A stretch of 22,196 nt of DNA from Clostridiales bacterium (lineage in GTDB: Bacteria; Bacillota; Clostridia; Oscillospirales; Acutalibacteraceae): positions 1 through 22,196 of the forward strand of contig DXYF01000022.1 in assembly GCA_019415945.1 (NCBI GenBank), in the 5' to 3' direction. The notes under the pieces are model-generated. The model did no database searches. It was not told where the DNA came from and saw only the letters and a list, made by a program, of their open reading frames with translations. Positions 14,427 through 20,937 of this stretch are shown in pieces (within the stretch, counting starts at the first letter, position 1; each line of letters opens with the position of its first letter). Position numbers and translations under genes: made by a program.

Positions 14427-14630
14427 AGTCCCTTTCGGGAGGGCGGTTGTTACGCCGCCCAGTCGGTTAGTAACCGAAAACTTCGATTAAACTTTTGATT
14501 GCTAATACTAACAAGGTAGCCGTACCAAGTATTTCAATAGCTTTCAAAAGAAGCTTGTTAAGTTGCTCCAACAACCAAAAACAGGTGTTTCCGTACAGTA
14601 TCCGTGCTGTATGTGAAACACCTGTTTTTT
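14427..14630 (+). ncRNA. Unidentified structured RNA of about 200 nt
   Basis: Bounded by a strong promoter and a strong terminator, with no plus-strand ORF that has a ribosome binding site. Hairpins in order: CCC-TTTC-GGG near the 5' end, GGGCGG/CCGCCC, a TCGGTTA/TAACCGA dyad (14463-14477), AGCTTTC/GAAGCT, GTTG/CAAC, and the terminator. A 16-base stretch at 14509-14524 is identical to the TAACAAGGTAGCCGTA near the 3' end of Firmicute 16S rRNA. The complementary strand is open for a hydrophobic peptide (14467-14571). I do not recognise a known family (it does not look like 6S, RNase P, SRP RNA or tmRNA). Antisense RNA of a toxin-antitoxin-like locus or an independent regulatory RNA are the main options. 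Confidence 0.6.
14581..14630 (+). terminator. Terminator of the structured RNA (symmetrical)
   Basis: ACAGGTGTTTC (14581-14591) and GAAACACCTGT (14615-14625) form an 11-bp stem with further pairing (TACAG/CTGTA) inside, followed by six T. The arms are flanked by A and T runs on both sides, so it could also be a terminator or a protective 5' hairpin for a minus-strand transcript; a TATAAT lies on the minus strand at 14632-14637. Confidence 0.8.
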
Positions 14631-14814
14631 GATTATATCTATGTTTTTAAGCATTTTTTAAATAAATATAAGATTACAATTATTTTTAATTTTTGTTTGG
14701 CGTAGCAGTAAAACAGCAATACTTATAAAACACTGCCGCAAATTTTTTTGCGTTGAGTTACTTTCACTGTTTTGAATCAATTTAATTGCGATAACTTTAA
14801 ATTGCAAAAACAAA
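14631..14814. other. AT-rich intergenic stretch
   Basis: No gene is supported. The left edge contains a minus-strand TATAAT (14632-14637) with a poor -35, possibly promoting transcription leftward through the structured RNA region. Confidence 0.4.
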
Positions 14815-14842
14815 GCTGACTTCGCTAAGTACCGAAATCAGC
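14815..14842 (-). terminator. Terminator of the DUF378 gene
   Basis: GCTGA-C-TTCG and CGAA-A-TCAGC pair over 9 of 10 positions. On the minus strand the stem is followed by TTTGTTTTTG. It lies about 90 bases beyond the DUF378 stop codon. Confidence 0.6.
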
Positions 14843-14929
14843 CTGCTTTTATTAGTAAATTTTAAAGCGGGATCTTAGAATTTATATATATGATAGCATC
14901 TAAATCTAATTGTTATCCCGATTAATTTG

Positions 14930-15154
14930 TCAATCTCTTACTGATGAATTTTCCATTACGGTATTTCTCGAATCTCTAAAAAGCAACGAAATACACCATA
15001 TTGCCGCAAGACCAACAAGAACATAAATTACTCGGCTTATGATTCCTGTCTGTCCGCCGAAAATCCAGGCGACGAGGTCAAACTGGAATATACCAACGCT
15101 GCCCCAGTTGATTCCGCCGATAATAAGGATTGTCAACGCGATTTTATCAAGCAT
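14930..15154 (-). CDS. DUF378 family small membrane protein
   Basis: The 74-residue protein has two membrane spans. It carries the family signature IGGINWGSVGIFQFDLVAWIFG in the first half and RVIYVLVGLAAIWCI in the second, as in the YuzA/DUF378 proteins. The biochemical role of this family is unknown. ATG 15154 is preceded by AAGGAGG. A short gap separates it from an upstream small membrane protein on the same strand. Confidence 0.88.
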   Translation of the reverse strand: MLDKIALTILIIGGINWGSVGIFQFDLVAWIFGGQTGIISRVIYVLVGLAAIWCISLLFRDSRNTVMENSSVRD

Positions 15155-15196
15155 TTAAAGTCCTCCTTTTTAGATGCTGATAATATTGTTGACAGT

Positions 15197-15583
15197 TTAA
15201 AATGAAATATTCATCAAAAAATAAAAACCTAATATGAGAATTCCCAGAAAAATAACACAGCAGCCGATGATTCGTGTTATTTTCATCGCTTTTTTTAATT
15301 TAAATTTTGAAATCATATTTTCAGTAGGAAACGGCAGCAAAACAATCATCAAGCCAAGTATAAAACAGCTTAAAGACGCAATGATTGCTCCCAAGAGATT
15401 TGCAAAAGGAAACAAAAATATTCCGACAGGAATACCGAACACACATATTACATTTACTATTCCGAAAATTTTTTCAAATTTTTCGCTCATTTCATAAAAT
15501 CTGTTTGTTTTTTCATTGCATTCAACACAGCAATACTGCTCAAAATATGAAATCTCTTTGGCACAATAGTCGCACTTTTTCAA
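15197..15583 (-). CDS. Zinc-ribbon small membrane protein
   Basis: About 128 residues. The N-terminus carries two Cys pairs (CDYC and CCVEC) about ten residues apart, a zinc-ribbon like those of small Firmicute membrane proteins. A helical linker and three hydrophobic spans follow (FGIVNVICVFGIPVGIFLF, a Leu/Ile-rich span, and a C-terminal span). Function unknown. The start is uncertain: TTG 15583 lies 8 bases after AAAGGG, while GTG 15592 overlaps that motif and would leave no ribosome binding site. Confidence 0.72.
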   Translation of the reverse strand: MKKCDYCAKEISYFEQYCCVECNEKTNRFYEMSEKFEKIFGIVNVICVFGIPVGIFLFPFANLLGAIIASLSCFILGLMIVLLPFPTENMISKFKLKKAMKITRIIGCCVIFLGILILGFYFLMNISF

Positions 15584-15710
15584 CAAAAACACCCTTTCAT
15601 TACCGTTATAGGTATTTTATCATAAAGTTATTATGTTTTCAACTTGCTGAATAAAAAACCGAAAAAATACTGCGTAATTGCAATGTAAGGTACAATATCA
15701 AATATATACT

Positions 15711-16397
15711 TTAAAATTTTTGTTTTTCAAGAGATTTTTTTATAGGTGCTGAAATATGCTTTGTTATAATTTTCACAAAAACACCTGTTAACAAAGCCGC
15801 AATTATTGTCCCCTCTCTTGTTCCCTGCAAAGTAAAACCAAAGAAAACAAGCGAAAGAATTACGGCTGCAATTACACATGACACATCAAAAAACACCTTA
15901 ATATTTCCGAACTCCTTATGTATTGTATCCGATACCGCTTTGACAAATGCCTCGCCTGAATTCATTATTACATTTGCAATGACGGTAAGCGAGATACCGA
16001 AAGCAAGCAAAACCGTTCCTGCAATTACCATAAACATCTGCATGGGATAACTGTTTATTTCAACATAGTTTAAAATCCAAACGCCGAAATCGGTAAAAAT
16101 TCCGAACAAAAACGAAAAAGGTATTTGAAGAAGCTGAATCCATTTAAAATTTTTCCTTAAAATAATTATCTGACCCAAAATGAGAACACAGTTCCAGATT
16201 ATAAGCCATGTTCCAAGCGAAATACTGTCGGAAATCAAACTCATTATGTTTGCAACCGATGAAATAGGAGATACGCCGAGATCACCTTTTTTGGTAACAG
16301 CTACACCCAATGCTGCAATAAAGAGACCTACAACGCAAAGCAAGTATCTCATTATTAATTCCCGATTATTCATTCTGTTTTCTCTTTTTTCAACCAT
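15711..16397 (-). CDS. YczE/YitT-like integral membrane protein
   Basis: The 228-residue protein has five to six membrane spans. The segment GLFIAALGVAVTKKGDLGVSPISSVANIMS with the following GTWLIIWNCVLILGQIIILR is typical of YczE/YyaS-type (DUF6198) membrane proteins of Firmicutes, whose transported substrate is not known. ATG 16397 has GAAAGGA at 9 bases and is preferred over the TTG at 16415. The gene is separated from the upstream S-box-controlled gene by that gene's terminator. Confidence 0.82.
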   Translation of the reverse strand: MVEKRENRMNNRELIMRYLLCVVGLFIAALGVAVTKKGDLGVSPISSVANIMSLISDSISLGTWLIIWNCVLILGQIIILRKNFKWIQLLQIPFSFLFGIFTDFGVWILNYVEINSYPMQMFMVIAGTVLLAFGISLTVIANVIMNSGEAFVKAVSDTIHKEFGNIKVFFDVSCVIAAVILSLVFFGFTLQGTREGTIIAALLTGVFVKIITKHISAPIKKSLEKQKF

Positions 16398-16475
16398 TAT
16401 ACATCGTCCTTTCAATTAAATAAGATAGTCTTAATATATAAGCCGGGGATAACAGATTTTCAAAACCCACAGCCC

Positions 16476-16505
16476 AAAAAAAAAACAAGACTCCGAAGAA
16501 TCTCG
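16476..16505 (-). terminator. Terminator of the S-box controlled gene (UUCG tetraloop)
   Basis: On the minus strand, an 8-bp stem closed by a C-UUCG-G tetraloop (plus-strand arms in 16486-16505) is followed by TTTTTTTTTT. It lies about 45 bases downstream of the gene ending at 16551. Confidence 0.85.
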
Positions 16506-16550
16506 TCATTTTTGCAATATAACTTTTTGAAAACACAAAACTGCATTCAT

Positions 16551-16922
16551 TTAATTTTGCGGCTGTATATTATGCAGTAAAGATTTTTTAATAATATATT
16601 TGCGTTCGCCGTTCGAGTATTTTTTATAATCAACTCTAACCGGTTTTCTTTGATGCACTTTATCGGCTATATTAAAAGCAATTTTTCCGACAAATCCTAC
16701 ATAACAAATTGTTTTGTCATCGCAAACAGCCATAATATCAGCAGGATTTCTTTTGGTAGGTAAAACACCGTCGCCGAACAGAAAATCCTCTTCTTCTGCG
16801 TTTTTCATAAACGCATCACCTGTTTCGGCGTCGCCAAGGTAAATGTAAACTGTCCGTTTTTCGGAAAGAAGATCCGAAATTTTTCTCTTGCCGCTCACGC
16901 ATTTTGATATTTTAATTTTCAT
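16551..16922 (-). CDS. Unknown 123-residue protein under S-box control
   Basis: I do not recognise this protein. It is soluble and mixed alpha/beta: a strand-rich start (MKIKISKCVSGKRKISDLL), VYIYLGDAETGDAFMKNA, DIMAVCDDKTICYVGFVGKIAFNIADKV and a basic C-terminus. ATG 16922 is preceded by GGGAG; the open frame continues upstream to 17018 but only through the terminator of the riboswitch, so that extension is not coding. The leader carries a SAM-I riboswitch with its own terminator, which implies a link to methionine, SAM or sulfur metabolism, although nothing in the protein shows a motif for that. It is monocistronic, ending at a UUCG-type terminator. Confidence 0.8.
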   Translation of the reverse strand: MKIKISKCVSGKRKISDLLSEKRTVYIYLGDAETGDAFMKNAEEEDFLFGDGVLPTKRNPADIMAVCDDKTICYVGFVGKIAFNIADKVHQRKPVRVDYKKYSNGERKYIIKKSLLHNIQPQN

Positions 16923-16962
16923 TTTGTTCTCCCTTTTAGACTGCAAATACCTAAAAGAGCAC

Positions 16963-16990
16963 AAAAAACTCCCCATCGACAAATGGGGCC
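16963..16990 (-). terminator. Riboswitch-controlled terminator
   Basis: CCCCAT (16971-16976) and ATGGGG (16983-16988) form a short strong stem; on the minus strand it is followed by a run of T. The 5' arm (minus-strand CCCAT) can instead pair with the ATGGG at the 3' side of the aptamer's P1 helix (17010-17015), which gives a classic antiterminator. Confidence 0.8.
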
Positions 16991-17009
16991 GTAAATAATA
17001 ATATTGAAC

Positions 17010-17092
17010 ACCCATCATACAAGCATTAGCACCTTACAAAAGCAGGTTGCTGTGCGGTCAACGAGCTTGTCTCTCACGCACTCTTTATAGGT
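17010..17092 (-). promoter_or_regulatory. SAM-I (S-box) riboswitch aptamer
   Basis: Read on the minus strand, this 83-base element has the S-box order. P1 is ACCTAT with ATGGGT. P2 is GTGCG with CGCAC around the kink-turn GA pairs and the GAG...CTC hairpin. AGCAACC is the conserved core. P3 is CCT...AGG. AAGGTGCTAA is the J3/4 signature. P4 is short or absent, which is unusual. P1's 3' strand can pair with the terminator arm when ligand is absent, so SAM should switch the downstream gene off. Confidence 0.8.
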
Positions 17093-17100
17093 TTGTTAAA

Positions 17101-17129
17101 ATTATAACACAAATTTAAATTATATGCAA
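17101..17129 (-). promoter_or_regulatory. Promoter upstream of the S-box leader
   Basis: On the minus strand, TTGCAT (17124-17129) and TATAAT (17101-17106) are separated by 17 bases. The start site would fall a few bases before the first P1 strand of the riboswitch, as expected. Confidence 0.55.
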
Positions 17130-17174
17130 TATATTTCGACATTACATTATGGTTAATATTTTTTGAATATCACA

Positions 17175-17203
17175 TTGACATTTATCTATTTATCGCATAT
17201 AAT
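17175..17203 (+). promoter_or_regulatory. Consensus promoter of the arsenic operon
   Basis: TTGACA (17175-17180), a 17-base spacer and TATAAT (17198-17203) match the consensus exactly. The spacer contains ATCTAT (17184-17189), half of the candidate operator motif found just downstream. Confidence 0.88.
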
Positions 17204-17208
17204 AACAC

Positions 17209-17224
17209 ATAGATAATCATCTAT
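17209..17224. promoter_or_regulatory. Candidate ArsR operator
   Basis: ATAGATAATCATCTAT is a near-perfect dyad (ATAGAT / ATCTAT arms, two central mismatches) placed from the transcription start to just before the arsR ribosome binding site. ArsR repressors bind such sites overlapping their own promoter and release DNA on binding arsenite. Confidence 0.65.
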
Positions 17225-17241
17225 AGGAGGTGTCAGGATAA

Positions 17242-17550
17242 ATGGACGAGAAAAACACAGCTCTTATATTTAAAGCGTTTTGCGATGAAAACAGAATTAA
17301 AATTATTAAACTGCTGAGCACAGGAGAAAAGTGTGCGTGTAGGCTGTTAGAAGAAATTAATATAACTCAGCCGACGCTTTCTCATCATATGAAGATCCTT
17401 TGCGATTCGGGAATTGTTATCGGCCGCAAAGACGGTAAATGGATGCACTACTCCCTATCAAAGGAAGGCTTAAATACTGCCGTTAGTTTTTTAAATGAGC
17501 TAAAAACTGTTGAAAATCACGACAACAGTTGTTTAAACTGTAACAGATAA
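17242..17550 (+). CDS. arsR: ArsR-family arsenic-responsive repressor
   Basis: The 102-residue winged-helix ArsR/SmtB repressor has its recognition helix in TQPTLSHHMKIL (42-53) and a beta-hairpin wing at GRKDGKWMHYSL. The metalloid-sensing Cys pair C31-x-C33 (GEKCACRLL) matches the C-x-C in the alpha-3 helix of ArsR. A second Cys pair lies at the extreme C-terminus (C97, C100), which could add a ligand or mark a variant. AGGAGG precedes ATG 17242. It heads the arsenic gene cluster and is expected to repress its own promoter. Confidence 0.9.
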   Translation: MDEKNTALIFKAFCDENRIKIIKLLSTGEKCACRLLEEINITQPTLSHHMKILCDSGIVIGRKDGKWMHYSLSKEGLNTAVSFLNELKTVENHDNSCLNCNR

Positions 17551-17689
17551 CTTTAATGTATGAATTTTTATATTTTATTGCGGACTGTATTTTTCCCGAA
17601 AGTTAAATAGTTTTTCGGAAATAATATGGTCATTCTGACTTTTATTATATAGACATATCTAAATATAACTATGTGAAAGGAATTTTTGT
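17551..17689. other. Spacer between arsR and the permease gene
   Basis: The spacer holds an imperfect hairpin (TTCC-c-GAAA with TTTCGGAA, about 17594-17623) without a T run, and a TAGA-CATA-TCTA dyad near 17651 reminiscent of half of the ArsR operator. An internal promoter or processing site is possible. Confidence 0.35.
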
Positions 17690-18703
17690 ATGGAATTTCT
17701 GAAAACAGGCTGGGACTTTTTCCAAAACGAAATCCTCGGTATGAGTTGGCTTAACCGCTTGGTTTCCGCCCTTTTAAATGCCTGCGGACTTGACACAACA
17801 AGCACAGTAGGCAAAAGCATACAGTTCTTTATATATGACACTGTCAAAATACTGATACTGCTTTGTGTTTTGATTTTTATTATATCCTACATTCAAAGCT
17901 TCTTTCCGCCCGAACGGTCGAGAAAAATACTCGGAAGATTTCACGGAATATGGGCAAACATTATCGCCGCACTGCTCGGAACCGTAACGCCCTTCTGCTC
18001 CTGCTCATCCATTCCTTTGTTTATCGGTTTTACAAGTGCAGGTCTGCCCCTCGGCGTTACATTCTCGTTTCTGATTTCTTCGCCCATGGTTGACCTCGGC
18101 TCGCTTGTCTTGCTGACAGGAATTTTCGGCTGGAAGGTTGCCGTAATTTATGTTGTACTCGGTTTAATTATTGCCGTTGCAGGCGGTACGCTGATTGAAA
18201 AACTGCACCTTGAAAATCAAATTGAGGAATATATCCGCAATTCATCTTCCCTTTCGGTCAGCACAGACACTCTTTTTTTCAGAGATCGCATAAAATACGC
18301 AGGCGGTCAGGTGGTTTTCACCGTAAAAAAGGTATTCCCGTATATACTCATAGGCGTTGCAATAGGTGCTGTTATCCATAACTGGATACCTCAGGATTTT
18401 ATAATCGCCGTACTCGGAAGCGACAACCCGTTCGGCGTCATTCTTGCTTCTGTTGCAGGCATCCCGATGTATGCGGACATATTCGGAACGATTCCCATTG
18501 CCGAAGCACTTCTCAGCAAAGGAGTGTTGCTCGGAGTTGTTTTGTCGTTTATGATGGGCGTGACAACACTTTCTCTGCCGTCTATGATAATGCTGCGTAA
18601 AGCCGTAAAACCAAAACTGCTTGGTATTTTCATTGCAATCTGTACGGCAGGCATAATTATTGTAGGTTATGTGTTTAATATTATTCAACCGTTTATTATT
18701 TGA
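17690..18703 (+). CDS. ArsP-type permease (DUF318)
   Basis: The 337-residue protein has about eight membrane spans and belongs to the ArsP_1/DUF318 family. Family features: TPFCSCSSIPLFIGF with the Cys pair C103-x-C105 and SSPMVDLGSLVLL in the first half, and the internal repeat ASVAGIPMYADIFGTIPIAEALLSKG in the second. Characterised ArsP proteins export trivalent organoarsenicals; others in the family may handle other thiol-reactive metalloids. It stands where ArsB or Acr3 is normally found, and no ArsB/Acr3 gene is present in the window. GAAAGGA precedes ATG 17690. The gene symbol is left open because substrate is not proven. Confidence 0.88.
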   Translation: MEFLKTGWDFFQNEILGMSWLNRLVSALLNACGLDTTSTVGKSIQFFIYDTVKILILLCVLIFIISYIQSFFPPERSRKILGRFHGIWANIIAALLGTVTPFCSCSSIPLFIGFTSAGLPLGVTFSFLISSPMVDLGSLVLLTGIFGWKVAVIYVVLGLIIAVAGGTLIEKLHLENQIEEYIRNSSSLSVSTDTLFFRDRIKYAGGQVVFTVKKVFPYILIGVAIGAVIHNWIPQDFIIAVLGSDNPFGVILASVAGIPMYADIFGTIPIAEALLSKGVLLGVVLSFMMGVTTLSLPSMIMLRKAVKPKLLGIFIAICTAGIIIVGYVFNIIQPFII

Positions 18704-18733
18704 TTAAATTTTAAATTAAAGCGAGGTATTATT

Positions 18734-19120
18734 ATGTCATTATTTAATTTCGGAAAGAAAAACAGCGAAGAAAAAAATAAAGCCGTATGCAAATGCGGCT
18801 GTAGTTGTGAAAATAACAGTAACAACATCGGAGATTGCAGCACATCAAAATCAAGCGGCAACTGCGAAACGCCCTCAATTAAAGTTCTGGGAGCCGGATG
18901 TCAGTCCTGTCATAAGCAATATGAGTACGCAAAAGAAGCGGTTAAAAAACTCGGACTTTCATCAGAAGTTGAATATATTACCGATATGGCAAAAATTATG
19001 CAGTACGGCGTGATGAGTATGCCTGCACTTGTTGTCAACGAAAAGGTAATATCTATGGGTAAAATTTTAAAGACTGCAGATATTATCAAACTGCTGCAAA
19101 AACTCGGTTTTAACAAGTGA
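18734..19120 (+). CDS. Thioredoxin-like protein with Cys-rich N-terminus
   Basis: The protein has 128 residues. Residues 47-128 form a small thioredoxin/glutaredoxin-like domain of the MTH895/TM0996 type (Thioredoxin_3): strand IKVLGAG, redox motif C56-Q-S-C59, and the MSMPALVVNEKVI cis-proline region. Residues 1-46 are an extension with six cysteines (C19, C21, C23, C25 as CKCGCSC, then C35 and C44), likely flexible and metalloid- or metal-binding. Lying between the permease and arsC, it may feed electrons to ArsC or hand arsenite to the permease; both are inferences. GCGAGG precedes ATG 18734, and arsC starts 9 bases after its stop. Confidence 0.85.
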   Translation: MSLFNFGKKNSEEKNKAVCKCGCSCENNSNNIGDCSTSKSSGNCETPSIKVLGAGCQSCHKQYEYAKEAVKKLGLSSEVEYITDMAKIMQYGVMSMPALVVNEKVISMGKILKTADIIKLLQKLGFNK

Positions 19121-19129
19121 GGTATTGAT

Positions 19130-19510
19130 ATGAACAAAAAGAAAGTTGCCTTTATATGCGTTCATAATTCCTGCCGGAGCCAAATTGCCGAAGCACTCGG
19201 AAAGCACTTTCGCTCAGATGAGTTTGATTTTTATTCAGCAGGCACTGAAACCAAACCTCAGATAAATCAAGACGCAGTACGCCTGCTAAAGAAGCTTTAC
19301 TCGATAGATATGGAGCAAACTCAATACAGCAAAACCATTGACAAAATACCGATACCCGATATTGCCGTTTCAATGGGCTGTGATGTTGGCTGTCCGTACA
19401 TCGGAAGAGAATTTGACCTGGGCTGGGGGTTAATTGATCCCACGGGTCAATGCGATGACATATTCATTGAAGTAATCGAACAAATTAAAGAAAATATATT
19501 AAAGCTCTGA
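19130..19510 (+). CDS. arsC: Arsenate reductase, thioredoxin-coupled type
   Basis: The 126-residue protein has the low-molecular-weight phosphatase fold. The oxyanion loop C10-VHNS-C15-R16-S is the C-x5-R motif with the second cysteine used in the ArsC disulfide relay. Two more cysteines lie at C84 and C88 (MGCDVGCPY), and DPTG is at 103-106. It reduces arsenate to arsenite through a disulfide cascade. The C84-C88 spacing is shorter than in the pI258 enzyme, as in other clostridial relatives as far as I recall. It is the last gene of the operon and converges on the next gene with only 33 bases between, without an obvious terminator. Confidence 0.9.
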   Translation: MNKKKVAFICVHNSCRSQIAEALGKHFRSDEFDFYSAGTETKPQINQDAVRLLKKLYSIDMEQTQYSKTIDKIPIPDIAVSMGCDVGCPYIGREFDLGWGLIDPTGQCDDIFIEVIEQIKENILKL

Positions 19511-19543
19511 AAACTGTTGGCGTATATTCTCGGTCTAAAAATT

Positions 19544-20845
19544 TCAGTTTTCCCTCTCGGCATAGCGTGCAATATAAACAAGGTCGGAGTTATCAACTTT
19601 GCCGTCCATATTGTAATCTGCCGAAACCAGATATACGCCCTCAAGTATTTTCTCCCCTGTTAGGTGGGACATTAAGGCGGAAACATCGTTTGATTTTACA
19701 TTCCCCTCACCCGTCACATCTCCGGTGACAGATATTTGATAAATGTCACCAAGCACGGCGGCTCTGTATCCTGTTTTTATTTTACCGCTTGTTACCTCTT
19801 TTCCCTCTTTATCATACAAAGTAACCTGTTTTGCCAAGTTCTCTTTAAACTGTGTAACTGTAGTTTGGCTTGCAACGCCTGTAATATATCCGTCGGATGT
19901 AAACGTGTAAGTTTTATTATCATTAATATCATCGACATTATCAAAATTACTGCTGCCTTGCGTTTGAAAATCCGAAAGCTTAATTGACTTATAAGTAAAA
20001 TCCTTATTTACAATAAAAATATTATCGTCATAGATAAGCAATGCATTAATTTCTTCATTATTTATATAGCTTTTTTCTTTGCAGTATACAGTTTTGTAAC
20101 CGGCATTAATAATCCTGTTCTGCGTTTTGTAAATACAGTTTAATTTTGCATTCGCGATATGGTCTATACTTTGATTGTTCAGCGAAAAGAGCGTACCCGA
20201 ATCGCTGTATATATAGCCGTCGCCTGCGTTGCAAAAGCTATACCCTGAATTTATGCTTGTACAGTAACTTGAACCGCCGTTATCAAGTCTGTAGACATCT
20301 CCGCTGTTAAGAACCGCGTATGCTTTGGAGTTATTTTGAAAGACGCTCTTCACGCTTTCTTCAAAGGTATATGTTTTGCAAGGAGTACCGTCGGCGTTGT
20401 AGCTTTTAACATATCTGTATGTTCCGTCCGAAAAAATAAAATACGCTCTTTGACCGCAGAACGCAAAGCTTAAGTTGTATATAGTGTCAAACTTTCCAAA
20501 GTTGTATTCCGTTAAGTTTCCGTTTTCACAGTTAAGCTGAGCAACATAATAATTTGAGTTATTTTCATAAAGAGCGTACGAATACATTGCGGTGCCGCTT
20601 ACAGATCTGATAATACCGTTAACTTCGGCATAATAAATCGCAAAATTTTCAGACGCACTTGCACAGTAAAGCGTGTCATAATCATTGCCGTAAATATAGG
20701 CTCCGTATGAATTATTCTCAATATAATAATTATTGCATTTTTCAAAAACATTAAGGTTTTTGCCTGTTTCCGAATAGACAGTTGATACTGCAAAAAACAA
20801 AAATACCGAAACAAGCAAAACAGATGCCGTTATCTTTGTTTTCAT
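19544..20845 (-). CDS. Secreted repeat protein with C-terminal dockerin
   Basis: This exported protein has 433 residues. The signal peptide covers about residues 1-25 (hydrophobic core then VYS). Residues 30-330 are a long beta-rich region of short, Tyr- and Asn-rich repeats (strand-turn patterns such as YYVAQLNCENGNL and YIYSDSGTLFSLNN) suggesting a beta-propeller-like fold. The last 59 residues are a dockerin. Its second calcium loop (ADYNMDGKVDNSD) is canonical, while the first (GDVTGEGNVKSND) is atypical. ATG 20845 begins the signal peptide; an upstream TTG at 20896 lies inside the neighbour's terminator and is unlikely. No strong ribosome binding site is seen. Function unknown; surface anchoring through a cohesin is inferred. 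Confidence 0.8.
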   Translation of the reverse strand: MKTKITASVLLVSVFLFFAVSTVYSETGKNLNVFEKCNNYYIENNSYGAYIYGNDYDTLYCASASENFAIYYAEVNGIIRSVSGTAMYSYALYENNSNYYVAQLNCENGNLTEYNFGKFDTIYNLSFAFCGQRAYFIFSDGTYRYVKSYNADGTPCKTYTFEESVKSVFQNNSKAYAVLNSGDVYRLDNGGSSYCTSINSGYSFCNAGDGYIYSDSGTLFSLNNQSIDHIANAKLNCIYKTQNRIINAGYKTVYCKEKSYINNEEINALLIYDDNIFIVNKDFTYKSIKLSDFQTQGSSNFDNVDDINDNKTYTFTSDGYITGVASQTTVTQFKENLAKQVTLYDKEGKEVTSGKIKTGYRAAVLGDIYQISVTGDVTGEGNVKSNDVSALMSHLTGEKILEGVYLVSADYNMDGKVDNSDLVYIARYAEREN

Positions 20846-20890
20846 ATAGCAAAACCGTGAATTATATTCACTTCTCCCATAAAACACAAA

Positions 20891-20918
20891 AGGCAACAGC
20901 GAAAAATCGCTGCTGCCT
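20891..20918 (-). terminator. Terminator of the membrane-anchored protein gene
   Basis: Arms AGGCAACAGCGA (20891-20902) and TCGCTGCTGCCT (20907-20918) pair over 12 bp with one G-U and a 4-base loop; on the minus strand they are followed by TTTTGTGTTTT. It lies 20 bases after the stop of the gene ending at 20938. Confidence 0.88.
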
Positions 20919-20937
20919 AAATTCTTATTTAATAAGT

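Noticed and set aside
14509..14524. Possible rRNA fragment or 16S pseudogene
   Set aside because: Only 16 bases match; flanking sequence does not resemble 16S, so it is not an rRNA gene or remnant. The match itself is kept as a finding.
16923..17018. N-terminal extension of the S-box controlled protein
   Set aside because: The extension crosses the riboswitch terminator and has no ribosome binding site; ATG 16922 with GGGAG is the better start.
18242..18688. 148-codon minus-strand frame
   Set aside because: It is antisense to the ArsP-type permease gene and has no ribosome binding site or recognisable motif.
20846..20896. TTG start for the dockerin repeat protein
   Set aside because: It falls inside the upstream gene's terminator and would put 17 residues ahead of a clear signal peptide.
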